Below, one piece after another: positions 17,591 through 26,680 of a stretch of 53,391 bases of DNA. Position 1 is the stretch's first letter. Every line of letters begins with the position of its first letter. Below the pieces are notes generated by a model, which worked only from the letters and a program-made list of their open reading frames with translations, did no database searches and was not told where the DNA came from. The stretch is from Desulfosarcina sp. (GTDB lineage Bacteria > Desulfobacterota > Desulfobacteria > Desulfobacterales > Desulfosarcinaceae), in contig JABZFO010000055.1 of assembly GCA_014237405.1 (NCBI GenBank), positions 1-53,391 on the forward strand. Reading direction: 5' to 3'. The translations under genes and the position numbers were made by a program.

Positions 17591-18198
17591 AACGAATACC
17601 ATCCATCGGCGGCGGCCTGGTTCTGTTTCTTGCGCTCTTGCCGGCCATCCCGGCCATGGGTGCAGGAACCGCTGCCCTCCCCAATCCGCCACCCGAAGCC
17701 GATGCACCCCTTCCGGACGCCCCGGCACCCATGACCGACATCCACGACATCCTGCCACCGGTGTCGGTGGGCATATATGCCCCCTGGCTGGTCCCCGTTC
17801 TGCTGGCCCTGGCCGCAGCGGCGATTCTGGCTGTGGCCTGGTGGTTTTGGAAAAAATACAAAAAGGCCCGGATCATCGAAACCATCATTCCCGAACTGCC
17901 CCCGGAAATGACGGCCATGCAAGCGCTGGATGAAATCTCCGATGTGTGTCGGCTGGGCGGAAAGACCTTTTACTTCCGCCTGTCGGCCATCCTGCGGCAA
18001 TACGTTTTCGGCCGCTTTGCGGTGGGCGCTCCGGAGATGACCACCGAAGAGTTCGTCGGCGGGGAGACGGCGGTGGAAAAACAGATGGAAACAGATCTGT
18101 TTTTTGCCCGGGAGTTTGTAAGAAAAACAACCCCAACGACTGATACTGAAAACCGCACCAGCGGCGGGGAACCTCCGAAAGTGCTTCTCCTTATTTAG
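17587..18198 (+). CDS. DUF4381-like membrane protein
   Basis: About 203 residues: signal-like N-terminus (GGGLVLFLALLPAIPAMG), a proline-rich periplasmic segment, one membrane helix (WLVPVLLALAAAAILAVAWW), and a cytoplasmic helical part (FYFRLSAILRQYVFGRF, MTTEEF). DUF4381 genes sit between DUF58 and BatA in Bat operons. ATG 17587 overlaps the DUF58 stop (ATGA). Just after MTTEEFV the sequence jumps to GETAVEKQ, where the family normally has another ~30 residues, so an in-frame internal loss near 18060 is likely. Confidence 0.65.
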   Translation: MKRIPSIGGGLVLFLALLPAIPAMGAGTAALPNPPPEADAPLPDAPAPMTDIHDILPPVSVGIYAPWLVPVLLALAAAAILAVAWWFWKKYKKARIIETIIPELPPEMTAMQALDEISDVCRLGGKTFYFRLSAILRQYVFGRFAVGAPEMTTEEFVGGETAVEKQMETDLFFAREFVRKTTPTTDTENRTSGGEPPKVLLLI

Positions 18199-18240
18199 AC
18201 TCTCTTTGTCATGTTTTTTATGCAACGACAGGGTTAACCT

Positions 18241-19239
18241 ATGCTGCGATTCGCAACCCCCTATATTCTCTTTCTGCTGCTGCTGTTGCCGGTAATGGCT
18301 TGGTATCGCTACCGGCGGCATCAAACCCCCGCCATGGCCATCAGCGCCCTGTTTCCAGCAGCGGGCATCCCGGCATCGCCGGCCCTGCGGCTCCGCCTGC
18401 TGGTGCCGGCCATCAAATACGCGGTACTTTGCCTGATGGTGGTGGCCCTGGCCCGGCCCCAGTGGGGCACTGAGCGCACCGAAGTGCTCACCGAAGGCAT
18501 CAACATCGTGCTGGCCCTGGATCTGTCTGAAAGCATGGCGGCCCTGGACTTCAAGAAAAAACGACGGGTGGTCAACCGGTTGGAAGCGGTCAAAGGCGTG
18601 GTACAAGAATTTGTCGCCAAACGAAGCGGCGACCGAATCGGCATGGTGGTCTTCGGCACCCACGCCTATACCCAGCTGCCCCTGACCCGGGACTACAACA
18701 CCATGGTCAGCATCCTGGACCGACTGGAAATCGGTGCCGCGGGAAAAAGAACGGCCATCGGCGATGCCATCGGCATCTCGTTGAAGCGGCTGGCCGATAT
18801 CGAGAGCAAATCCAACATCATCATCTTGCTCACCGACGGCCAGAGCAATGCCGGAGAACTGTCGCCTGACACTGCCGGTGAAATCGCCGTGCAGAAAGAA
18901 GTAAAGATCTACACCATCGGCGTGGGCACCCGGGGCAAAGCGCCCTTTCTGGTCAAGGACCCCCTGTTCGGCGAACGCTATGTGTACCAGCCGGTAAATA
19001 TTGACGAAGAGACCCTGCGGGCCATTGCCGACAAGACCGGGGGGCTTTATTTCAGGGCCGAAAACCTGGAGGGGCTGCAGCAGATTTATGACACTATCGA
19101 CGCCATGGAGACCACCGAGGTTAAGGTGGACATCTTTGCCGAATACAACGAGATCTACCCATGGCTCCTGATCCCGGCACTGGTGCTGCTGCCCCTTTAC
19201 GTAATTTTGCGAAACACGAGATACTTGATCATCCCATGA
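18241..19239 (+). CDS. batA: VWA-domain membrane protein BatA
   Basis: 332 residues: two N-terminal membrane helices, then a von Willebrand A domain whose MIDAS begins ALDLSESMAALD (DxSxS), with the TDG motif in ILLTDGQSNAG, and a C-terminal membrane helix (PWLLIPALVLLPLYVIL). BatA is an inner-membrane protein of the Bat (Bacteroides aerotolerance) system; its role is thought to be envelope or oxidative stress tolerance. It starts 42 bp after the DUF4381 gene, and its stop overlaps the batB ATG. Confidence 0.85.
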   Translation: MLRFATPYILFLLLLLPVMAWYRYRRHQTPAMAISALFPAAGIPASPALRLRLLVPAIKYAVLCLMVVALARPQWGTERTEVLTEGINIVLALDLSESMAALDFKKKRRVVNRLEAVKGVVQEFVAKRSGDRIGMVVFGTHAYTQLPLTRDYNTMVSILDRLEIGAAGKRTAIGDAIGISLKRLADIESKSNIIILLTDGQSNAGELSPDTAGEIAVQKEVKIYTIGVGTRGKAPFLVKDPLFGERYVYQPVNIDEETLRAIADKTGGLYFRAENLEGLQQIYDTIDAMETTEVKVDIFAEYNEIYPWLLIPALVLLPLYVILRNTRYLIIP

Positions 19240-20951
19240 CCTTTTTCAGAACCGAAATGCTGTTTTTCATCTGGGCTGTACCGGTGTTGTTTCTCGTAAT
19301 CTTTTATGGCATGCGGCGGCGGCGTGAAATAATGAGCCGATTTTCCACTGCCCACGGCCTCAGTGTCATCGCCCCGGACACGGTCGGCGTCCGGCGGTGG
19401 GTCAAGGGATCGCTGCTCATGGGCACGGTGCTCTTTACCGCCGTGGCCATGGCCGGGCCTAAATACGGCTACCGCTGGCAGGAGATCCGCCAGCAGGGAG
19501 TGGACATCATCATCGTCCTGGACTGCTCCCGCTCCATGACCGCCGCCGACACCCAGCCCTCCCGCCTGGAGCGCGCCAAGCGGGAGGTCTTCGACCTGCT
19601 GGCCATGCTCAAAGGTGACCGGGTGGGGCTGGTGGCCTTTGCCGGCACCGCTTTTCTCCAGTGCCCGTTGACCCTGGACTACGACGCCTTCAACCTGTTT
19701 CTCAATGCCCTCTCGCCCGATTATCTTCCGGTGGGCGGCACCGACATCACCGGCGCCCTGGAAACGGCCCTGGACAGCTTCGACGAAAAGAGTACGACGG
19801 ATAAAGCCGTGGTACTCATCACCGACGGTGAGAACACGGGCGACGGCGACCCCTTGAAGGCGGCCGAGGCTTTGAAAGAGCAGAAAGTCAAGCTGTTCTG
19901 CATCGGGGTGGGCGGAACCGAGGGGGTACCGGTGCCCGAACCGGCCGGGGGCTTCAAAAAGGATCGCGCCGGACAGATTGTTCTCTCCCGCCTGGATGAA
20001 AACACGTTGAAACAAATGGCCGTCGTCACCGGCGGCACCTACGTGCGCTCCGTGGCCGGGGACCGCTTTCAGTGGCCCCTGGCCCTGGCGCTGCTCTGCC
20101 TCGTGGTCGAACTGATGCTGCCCGTGGCCCGGAAAACCATCGCTGTCTCGCTGCTGGCTGCATTGATGCTCCTGCCGCTGCAATCGGCCGATGCCAACGA
20201 CACCCGCGCCGGTATCACTGCCTATGAAAAGGGAGACTTCGAACAGGCCCTCAAGCACTTCACCGATGCCCAGCTCAACGCCCCGGACAAGCCTGAAATA
20301 CTTTACAATGTGGCCGATGCCTACTATAAAACCGGCAATTTCGATGCGGCGGCTGAGCATTACAAGCAGGTGATGGAGACCGATGACACGCAGTTGAAAC
20401 GAAAGGTCTTGTACAATCTGGGCAACGCCGAATTTCGGCGGGGCAACGCCAAGGAAGCCATTGGCCACTACGAGGCGGCGCTGTCCATCGATCCCGACGA
20501 CCAATTGACCAAAGAGAACCTGGAATTCGTGAAAAAGGTCGTGGAACAGCAACAGCAGCAATCGGGTGACGGCCGGAAGGATCGCGACAAAAACGAGCAG
20601 GGCCGGGAGAATGAAGCCAAATCCGATGAGGGTCAGGGTTCGCAAGCGTCCGAGGATCAGCAACCGCCGCAGGATAAGGATCAGACTCGGAAAAACCAAT
20701 CGGAAGGCGAACAGGAGCAGCCAAAACCCGAATTTGGGGATGAGATAGATGAACAGCAGGCCCAGCAGGCTGCCCAGGCCAGCGAATCCCAAAAGGATCA
20801 ACAACAATCCACACAACCCCAAGCGGCCCAGCCGGGCGAGCAGGAGGGTGACCCCCGGCAGGCCGAGCGGATGCTGAACCGCCTCCAGGATCAGCCGGGC
20901 CGGTCCCTGATGCCCGCCACCGGCAAACGGACCGTGGAGAAGGACTGGTAA
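19236..20951 (+). CDS. batB: VWA-domain/TPR protein BatB (BatB-BatC fusion), with probable internal loss
   Basis: 571 residues: membrane helices, a VWA domain with MIDAS VLDCSRSMTAAD and LITDGENTGDGD, another pair of hydrophobic helices (ALALLCLVVELMLP; LLAALMLLPL), then TPRs (AYEKGDFEQALKHF; VADAYYKTGNFDAAAEHY; GNAEFRRGNAKEAIGHYEAA), and a very acidic/Gln-rich tail. This is the common BatB-BatC fusion. At SVAGD-RFQWPLA (about 20063) the family normally has about 30 more residues with a conserved Y..EI.GKM..-like stretch, so an in-frame deletion is likely here. Start by ATGA overlap with batA. Confidence 0.8.
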   Translation: MTFFRTEMLFFIWAVPVLFLVIFYGMRRRREIMSRFSTAHGLSVIAPDTVGVRRWVKGSLLMGTVLFTAVAMAGPKYGYRWQEIRQQGVDIIIVLDCSRSMTAADTQPSRLERAKREVFDLLAMLKGDRVGLVAFAGTAFLQCPLTLDYDAFNLFLNALSPDYLPVGGTDITGALETALDSFDEKSTTDKAVVLITDGENTGDGDPLKAAEALKEQKVKLFCIGVGGTEGVPVPEPAGGFKKDRAGQIVLSRLDENTLKQMAVVTGGTYVRSVAGDRFQWPLALALLCLVVELMLPVARKTIAVSLLAALMLLPLQSADANDTRAGITAYEKGDFEQALKHFTDAQLNAPDKPEILYNVADAYYKTGNFDAAAEHYKQVMETDDTQLKRKVLYNLGNAEFRRGNAKEAIGHYEAALSIDPDDQLTKENLEFVKKVVEQQQQQSGDGRKDRDKNEQGRENEAKSDEGQGSQASEDQQPPQDKDQTRKNQSEGEQEQPKPEFGDEIDEQQAQQAAQASESQKDQQQSTQPQAAQPGEQEGDPRQAERMLNRLQDQPGRSLMPATGKRTVEKDW

Positions 20952-22678
20952 TGATCAGACAGCTGGTCATGGCGATGGGTCTGTTTCTGACGGCGACGGC
21001 AATCGCCGATGCCGCCAGCGTGCGTGCCGTGGTGGACCGCAACCAGGCCACTGTGGGGGAGTCCATCGCCCTGCAGGTGACCATCACCGGCGGCAAGGGG
21101 GAGGCCGACTTTTCCGGGCTTGCCGATTTCAAGACCATCTCCCGGGGCAGCAGCAGCAGCTTCCAGATGATCAACGGTCGCACCTCCCGGCAGCTGATCC
21201 ATAATTATGTCCTCATTCCCTTGAATGCCGGAAACCTGACCATCCCGGCCATCCCTGTGACCATTGACGGCAAGGTCCACTATACGACCCCCATCAGCGT
21301 AACGGTTTCCAAAGAGCCGCCGGCCGACAGCGGAAAGCGCGATGTTTATGTGACCGCCGACGTTTCGGAACCATCCCCATGGATCGGTCAACAGCTTACC
21401 TATACCTTCCGGCTTTTCAACGCCGTCCAGGTGGCTGATGCCAAGTTCCAGGCCCCGGATTTTAAGGGGTTCAATGCCGAGGAACTGGAGAAGCGTAAAT
21501 CCTATCGAACGGTCATCAACGGCCGGGAATTCGTCGTGACGGAGGTGATTTTTATCCTGGTTTCCGTGAAAACAGGAGTCTTGGAGATTGAACCGGCGGT
21601 GCTTCAGGTGGGCCTGCTGCAGCGCAGCCGCCGGCCGAAACCGTTTTCCGGAATGGATTCCTTTTTCGGCCGCACGGAAATGACCACCCGGATTCTGCAG
21701 ACGGACTCGGAGACGGTCAATGTCCGCGCCCTGCCACTCATACAGCCGGGAACTTCTTTTTCCGGCCTGGTGGGCCGGTTTGAGATTTCCGCCACCCTGA
21801 ACAAGATGGCCATCAAAGTGGGAGATTCAACCACGCTGGCCGTCACCATCGCGGGCTCCGGCAACATCATGGATGCCCCGGCACCGACCATCCCCGCTCC
21901 GAGCAAATTCAAAACCTACGCCGACAATCCCGAAGAACAGGTCCAACTGGGACCGGAAGGCTACTCGGGAAGCAAGATTTTTCGTACTGCCCTGGTTCCC
22001 GTACAGCTGGGCCAATACCGCATCGATCCCATCGTGTTGGCCTATTTTGACGTGGATGCAGGTCAGTACCGAAAAATCTCTACCTCGGCCTTCAACGTCA
22101 CCGTCTCCCCATCCGACACCGCGGCAACCGACATCGATGTGTTCCGTGCCACACCCACGGAAACCCCATCCTTGAAAAAACGCGTGGAGTTTACCGGGCG
22201 GGACATCCTGCCGTTGAAGGAGAGCTTGGACGCCATCGCATACCAACGGTCCCTGTCTTTCCTGTGGTTCGCTCTTTTTCTGGCAATCCCGGCGGTTGGC
22301 TTTCTAATCGTCCGCACGGTGATACAGATGACCCAAAAGGATGACTCACCGGGCCGGATCATGGCCGAGCGGGCTAAACAGGCCCTGAAAACCGCCGCAT
22401 CCGCCGGCAGCTCGGATGCGGACTTTCTCTCGGCCCTTTACCGGGCCCTGGTATCGGCCATCCTCGGCACGCAGGGCATAATGGGCACATCCCTCACCTG
22501 GTCAGAGGCAAAAGAGCGGCTTGTCGACATCGGGTGGGATGCGGATGATGCCGCATCCACCGCACGGCTGCTGGAAGCAATCGAATCCTTCAACTACTCC
22601 GGCGGCAAGCTGAACGAAGAAAAACGGGCGGATTTAATGGATCGAACCCGGAAAGCGGTGCGGAGGCTGATCCGATGA
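20951..22678 (+). CDS. batD: BatD family protein
   Basis: 575 residues with an N-terminal signal peptide, a long periplasmic part made of beta-rich repeats (VDRNQATVGESIALQVTITGG; YVTADVSEPSPWIGQQLTYTF; EISATLNKMAIKVGDSTTLAV), one membrane helix (about 430-450, LSFLWFALFLAIPAVGFLIV), and a cytoplasmic helical tail. This matches oxygen-tolerance protein BatD. Its ATG overlaps the batB stop (TAATG), and the next gene starts inside its end. Confidence 0.82.
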   Translation: MIRQLVMAMGLFLTATAIADAASVRAVVDRNQATVGESIALQVTITGGKGEADFSGLADFKTISRGSSSSFQMINGRTSRQLIHNYVLIPLNAGNLTIPAIPVTIDGKVHYTTPISVTVSKEPPADSGKRDVYVTADVSEPSPWIGQQLTYTFRLFNAVQVADAKFQAPDFKGFNAEELEKRKSYRTVINGREFVVTEVIFILVSVKTGVLEIEPAVLQVGLLQRSRRPKPFSGMDSFFGRTEMTTRILQTDSETVNVRALPLIQPGTSFSGLVGRFEISATLNKMAIKVGDSTTLAVTIAGSGNIMDAPAPTIPAPSKFKTYADNPEEQVQLGPEGYSGSKIFRTALVPVQLGQYRIDPIVLAYFDVDAGQYRKISTSAFNVTVSPSDTAATDIDVFRATPTETPSLKKRVEFTGRDILPLKESLDAIAYQRSLSFLWFALFLAIPAVGFLIVRTVIQMTQKDDSPGRIMAERAKQALKTAASAGSSDADFLSALYRALVSAILGTQGIMGTSLTWSEAKERLVDIGWDADDAASTARLLEAIESFNYSGGKLNEEKRADLMDRTRKAVRRLIR

Positions 22679-23427
22679 AACGATTGTTGCTGACAACAGG
22701 AAGCCTTTTGTTGCTCCTGACGCTTGCCGCCACCGCCCCGGCATCGCAAACTGCCCGCACCTTCATGGACGGCGCAGAAGCCTACCGCAACGGGGATTGG
22801 CCTGCCGCCATCGTCGCCTTTGAAAGCCTCGCCGACGGCGGGGTGAATAACGGCAAGCTTTACTACAACATAGGCAACGCGTACTTGAAAAACGATGACC
22901 TGGGCCGGGCCCTGCTGTGGTACGAGCGGGCACTGAAGCGCATTCCGGACGACCCGGATCTGCGCTTCAACTACGACTATGCCCTGACCCTCACCAAGGA
23001 TGAACAAGGGGAAAAAGAATCGCCACTGCTGCGCATCCTCTTTTTCTGGAAATACCAGTTGAGCCATTCAACCGTTCGCTGGATTGCCATCCTCCTCAAC
23101 GCCGCCTTGTGGACCGTTCTGTCGGTCCTGGTTATCCGAAAAAAGCGCCTCCTTCGCCCCACCGTCATTCTCCTGGTCGCCGGCACGGTAATTTTCTCTG
23201 GAACAGCTGCCTTCAACTATGTCGAGGCTACCCAGTTCCGCCACGCCGTGATTCTTCCCGAACAGGCAGCCGTACGTTCCGGTTTTACCGACACCGCCAC
23301 TCAGCTCTTCGTCCTGCACGCCGGCACCAAAGTCCGGGTGGAGCGGGAATCCGAAACCCACCTGCTCATCCGCTACACCGAGGATAAGATGGGCTGGGTT
23401 AAAAAAGCCGATGCCGGGATGATTTGA
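22675..23427 (+). CDS. BatE-like TPR/SH3 membrane protein
   Basis: 250 residues. After a signal peptide come TPRs (AYRNGDWPAAIVAFESLA; YYNIGNAYLKNDDLGRALLWYERAL), two membrane helices (about 125-180), and a C-terminal SH3-like domain (VRSGFTDTATQLFVLHAGTKV ... MGWVKKADAG; the first is quoted only in part). It is the last gene of the MoxR-Bat run and overlaps batD by 4 bp. Homologues are called BatE or 'SH3 domain tetratricopeptide protein'. Confidence 0.75.
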   Translation: MKRLLLTTGSLLLLLTLAATAPASQTARTFMDGAEAYRNGDWPAAIVAFESLADGGVNNGKLYYNIGNAYLKNDDLGRALLWYERALKRIPDDPDLRFNYDYALTLTKDEQGEKESPLLRILFFWKYQLSHSTVRWIAILLNAALWTVLSVLVIRKKRLLRPTVILLVAGTVIFSGTAAFNYVEATQFRHAVILPEQAAVRSGFTDTATQLFVLHAGTKVRVERESETHLLIRYTEDKMGWVKKADAGMI

Positions 23428-23510
23428 CCGGTAGGGCCAGGACCGGCTGATTTTTAACAACCATTTTAGAGACAAACACATCGCGCCAATTCTTTTTTTC
23501 ATATCAGACC

Positions 23511-23546
23511 TTGCCAAGACCCATTCAATGCAATAAATTTGCATTG
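23511..23546 (+). promoter_or_regulatory. znu operon promoter with palindromic Fur/Zur-type operator
   Basis: -35 TTGCCA (23511-23516), a 17-bp spacer, and a weak -10 TAAATT (23534-23539). An 8-bp perfect dyad CAATGCAA-N5-TTGCATTG (23526-23546) covers the -10. The position suits zinc-dependent repression by the Fur-family protein at the end of the operon. The operator identity is inferred. Confidence 0.55.
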
Positions 23547-23595
23547 AGATTTTTTCCTCAGAAATGAAAACGTGAACAGGCCTGTAAGGTTGACG

Positions 23596-24419
23596 ATGAA
23601 CTGCTTTAAAGCATCAATATTGACTACTTTAACAATTTTATATGGGTTTGTGGCCAGTGGATGGGCGGCGGATCGCGTTTCTGTTTTCGTCAGCATTGCC
23701 CCCCAGCGCTACTTCGTGCAACAGATTGGCAAAGACCTGGTGGATGTACAGGTGCTGGTGGAACCCGGTGCCGATCCGCACACCTATGAACCCAAACCAA
23801 AGCAGATGATGGCCCTGTCCAAGGCGGCGCTTTACTTTGCCATCGGCATCGAGTTTGAAGCCGCAAAGCTGGGAAAAATCACTGCCATGAACCCACGTAT
23901 GCAGGTGGTTCATACCGATCATGGCATCATGAAGCTGCCCATGGCAGCCCATGGCCACCCGCAGAAAGCGGGTCACCATGAAACGGCATACCGCGAGAAC
24001 GGTGATCATCACCACCCCGGCAGCCTTGATCCCCACATCTGGCTATCCCCGCCCCTGGTGATGATGCAGGCCAGATCGATCCTCACGGCACTTCAGACCG
24101 TTGACCCTGCCCATCGGTTGGCGTACGAAGCCAATTACCGGGCGTTTACGCTGGAACTCGTGGATCTGGATGCCCATCTGAGAGAGACCTTTGACAGTTT
24201 GAAGGGATCGTCCTTCATGGTGTTTCATCCCTCATGGGGCACCTTTGCCCACACCTACGGACTGAAACAGGTGCCCATCGAAACCGAAGGCAAAAGCCCC
24301 AAGCCGGCACAGCTCAAAAAACTGATCGAACATGCGCGGTCGAACCATATCAAGGTCGTTTTCGTGCAGCCACCAATTTGCGCCAGGCAGCCGAGGAATT
24401 AAAAAATGCATTTAAATGA
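23596..24419 (+). pseudogene. znuA: zinc ABC transporter substrate-binding protein ZnuA, internal deletion with frameshift
   Basis: Signal peptide (ILTTLTILYGFVASGWA), then the ZnuA fold: VSIAPQRYFVQQIG, EPGADPHTYEPKPKQM with a metal His, a short His-rich loop (about 120-145), DPHIWLSPP, and MVFHPSWGTFA. After VVFVQP (24368) the expected ~30 residues with a conserved metal-binding Asp region are missing. The C-terminal helix ATNLRQAAEELKNAFK resumes in another frame and stops at 24419, inside znuC. As given, the protein would end at 24402 with an unrelated tail. Start is Met 23596 (upstream GTG 23572 is possible). Confidence 0.8.
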
Positions 24420-25206
24420 TATCGAGATGTGTGATCCCATCATCCAGATAGCGGATCTCGACTTTGCCTACCATGGGCAGAGCGTGCTTCAGGACGTTAA
24501 TTTGGAGGTGTTGGAGGGGGATTTCATCGCCATGATCGGTCCCAACGGCGGCGGCAAGACCACCCTGCTCAAGCTCATGCTGGGGCTGCTCAAGCCGGAC
24601 AGAGGCCGGATCCGGGTCATGGGGAAACCGGCCACAAGCGTCTCCCATCACATCGGTTATGTGCCCCAGGATGTTCACATCAACCGCCGTTTCCCCATTA
24701 CGGCCCTTGATGTGGTGCTCATGGGAAAGCTGGCGCCCGGAAAACGATGGTCCAAAAACGCCGAACAGGATCGCCGGGACGCTCTGGAGGCGTTGGACCG
24801 AATCGACATGGCCGACTATACCCACCGCCGGATCGGGGAACTGTCCGGCGGTCAGCGCCAGCGGGTGTTTATCGCCCGGGCCCTGGTAACCCGGCCCCGG
24901 CTGCTTTTGCTGGACGAACCCACGGCCAGCATTGATTCCAAGGGTCAGACGGATTTTTACCTGCTGCTCAAACGGCTGAACCGGGAGGTGACTATCGTTG
25001 TGGTCAGCCATGACCTGCTGGTGATCTCCACCTACGTGAAGTCCGTGGCCTGCGTGAACCGCCGGCTGCACTATCACCATCAGGCCGAAATCACCGGCGA
25101 TATGCTGGAAACCATGTATCCGTGCACCGTGGAAGAGGCCTGCCCCGTGGAACTGGTGACCCACGGTCATCTGCCTCACCGGGTGCTGAAGCACCACAAG
25201 GAGTGA
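24406..25206 (+). CDS. znuC: zinc ABC transporter ATP-binding protein ZnuC
   Basis: 266 residues with Walker A GPNGGGKTT, signature LSGGQRQR, Walker B LLLLDEPTAS, and H-loop VVSHD. It is a metal-type (ZnuC/MntB) ABC ATPase that energises ZnuB. The ATG at 24406 lies inside the end of znuA and has GAGGAAT before it. znuB begins 3 bp after its stop. Confidence 0.85.
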   Translation: MHLNDIEMCDPIIQIADLDFAYHGQSVLQDVNLEVLEGDFIAMIGPNGGGKTTLLKLMLGLLKPDRGRIRVMGKPATSVSHHIGYVPQDVHINRRFPITALDVVLMGKLAPGKRWSKNAEQDRRDALEALDRIDMADYTHRRIGELSGGQRQRVFIARALVTRPRLLLLDEPTASIDSKGQTDFYLLLKRLNREVTIVVVSHDLLVISTYVKSVACVNRRLHYHHQAEITGDMLETMYPCTVEEACPVELVTHGHLPHRVLKHHKE

Positions 25207-25209
25207 TGG

Positions 25210-26049
25210 ATGGTTGAGGCCCTGCAGTTCGAGTTCATGCGCAATGCCATGGCTGCCGGCCTGCTGGCAAGCGTCATCTGCGGCATCATGGGCACCCTGG
25301 TGGTGGTGAACCGCATCGTTTTCCTCTCCGGCGGCATCGCCCACGCCGCTTACGGCGGCATCGGCATGGCCTTTTACTTTGGCTGGCCTTACCTGGCCAG
25401 CACCCTGGGCTTTTCTCTGGGTGCAGCGATGGTCATGGCCGCCGTCACTTTGAATGCCAAACACCGGGCCGACACCATCATCGGCGTTATTTGGGCCCTG
25501 GGCATGGCCTGCGGCATCATCCTGATCGACCTGAGCCCCGGCTACAACGTGGATCTCATGAGCTACCTGTTCGGCAGCATCCTGACCGTGCCGGACGCCG
25601 ATCTGTGGATCATGGTGGCCATGGGGCTTTTCATCGTGGGCCTGGTAGCCGTCTATTACAAAGATCTGCTGGCCCTCTCCTATGATGAGGAGTTTGCCCG
25701 TATCCGCGGGGTGCCGGTGACCGCCCTGTACTTTCTGCTCATCGGCATGCTGGCGGTGACCGTGGTGATGGTGATCCAGGTGGTGGGACTGATCCTGGTG
25801 ATCGCGCTGCTTACCATTCCTCCCTTTATCATGGAAAAGTATGCCCGGTCCATGCTGCAGATGATGATCGGATCCAGTGTATTGGGTGTTCTGTTTACCA
25901 TTGTCGGGCTATGGATTTCCTACGCCTTCGACCTTACCTCGGGGGCATCCATTATAATGGTGGCAGGCATCTTTTTCTTTCTGAACCTGCTGGTTGAGCG
26001 GTTGATCCCCGATCGCAGAAAGTCCGCGACATCCCTGATTCCGGAATAA
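25210..26049 (+). CDS. znuB: zinc ABC transporter permease ZnuB
   Basis: 279 residues with 7-8 membrane helices. Typical ABC-3 permease motifs are VVVNRIVFLSGGIAHAAYGG, IDLSPGYNVDLMSYLFGSIL and LSYDEEFARIRGVP. It is the channel of the zinc (or manganese) importer. The family ABC-3 also serves Mn and Fe; zinc is favoured by the His-rich loop of ZnuA and the linked Fur-type regulator. Confidence 0.85.
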   Translation: MVEALQFEFMRNAMAAGLLASVICGIMGTLVVVNRIVFLSGGIAHAAYGGIGMAFYFGWPYLASTLGFSLGAAMVMAAVTLNAKHRADTIIGVIWALGMACGIILIDLSPGYNVDLMSYLFGSILTVPDADLWIMVAMGLFIVGLVAVYYKDLLALSYDEEFARIRGVPVTALYFLLIGMLAVTVVMVIQVVGLILVIALLTIPPFIMEKYARSMLQMMIGSSVLGVLFTIVGLWISYAFDLTSGASIIMVAGIFFFLNLLVERLIPDRRKSATSLIPE

Positions 26050-26080
26050 AACATCGCCGTGGATCCGCAGAGGAGCTGAC

Positions 26081-26509
26081 ATGTGCAATCAATGCAATTA
26101 CGAAAACCTGCTGAACGCGTCGGATCTGAATGCGACCGACAACCGGCTTCGTGTGCTTGAAGTAATCGGCAACAACAGCTACCCCCTGTCCGCCGCCGAT
26201 ATTTTCACAACCCTGAAGCGAACCTGCAGCATCAACCGGGTCACCGTCTACCGCATCCTGGATCTGCTGGTGGAGCGCGGAATAGTGGATCGCATCAGCA
26301 CCGGCGGACGGGCCTTTTACTATGGTATGGCGCCCAATGAAAACCACCACCCCCATCCCCATTTTTACTGCACGCGTTGCGGCCAGATGGACTGTTTGAC
26401 GCAGGACAGCCTGAATGTGGACACGAAGGCGTTGTGGAAAACCTTTCCCGGCCGAATCGACAAAGTGGAAGTCCGCGTGGACGGCATCTGCAAAAACTGC
26501 ATGAAGTAG
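26081..26509 (+). CDS. zur: Fur-family metalloregulator, probable Zur
   Basis: 142 residues: winged helix (LSAADIFTTLKRTCSINRVT, VYRILDLLVERGIVDRIS), then a dimerisation domain with HHPHPHFYCTRCGQMDC and a C-terminal CKNC. The paired CxxC motifs form the structural zinc site of Fur/Zur proteins; the His cluster forms the sensory site. It follows znuB by 31 bp and very likely represses the operon through the palindrome at 23526-23546. Zur rather than Fur is inferred from the gene neighbourhood. Confidence 0.78.
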   Translation: MCNQCNYENLLNASDLNATDNRLRVLEVIGNNSYPLSAADIFTTLKRTCSINRVTVYRILDLLVERGIVDRISTGGRAFYYGMAPNENHHPHPHFYCTRCGQMDCLTQDSLNVDTKALWKTFPGRIDKVEVRVDGICKNCMK

Positions 26510-26549
26510 CAGTATCTGCTTTTGATAAAATCGTAAAAAGTCCGATTTA

Positions 26550-26674
26550 GACGGTTTCGTAAAAAGTTCAAATTCAAGGCATGCAAATTTTGTAATCATG
26601 AGGCGTACTTATCGTACGTTGAATGATTACGAAATGCAGCACAACGCAGAAGTTGGACTTTTTACGAGACCGTC
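26550..26674. repeat. 125-bp inverted-repeat element, copy 1
   Basis: The ends are 20-bp imperfect terminal inverted repeats (26550-26569 and 26655-26674, two mismatches). The middle has a second dyad, GTAATCAT...ATGATTAC. An almost identical copy, same length, is at 51043-51167; I count three differences. It lies between the convergent stops of zur and an RluA gene. The T-rich 3' side may work as a terminator. It codes for nothing, so it is a MITE-like or REP-like element. Confidence 0.85.
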
Positions 26675-26680
26675 GTTTTT

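Noticed and set aside
19197..20822. 541-codon minus-strand ORF over batB
   Set aside because: It is a shadow ORF caused by the G+C-rich codon pattern; the plus strand has clear VWA and TPR motifs.
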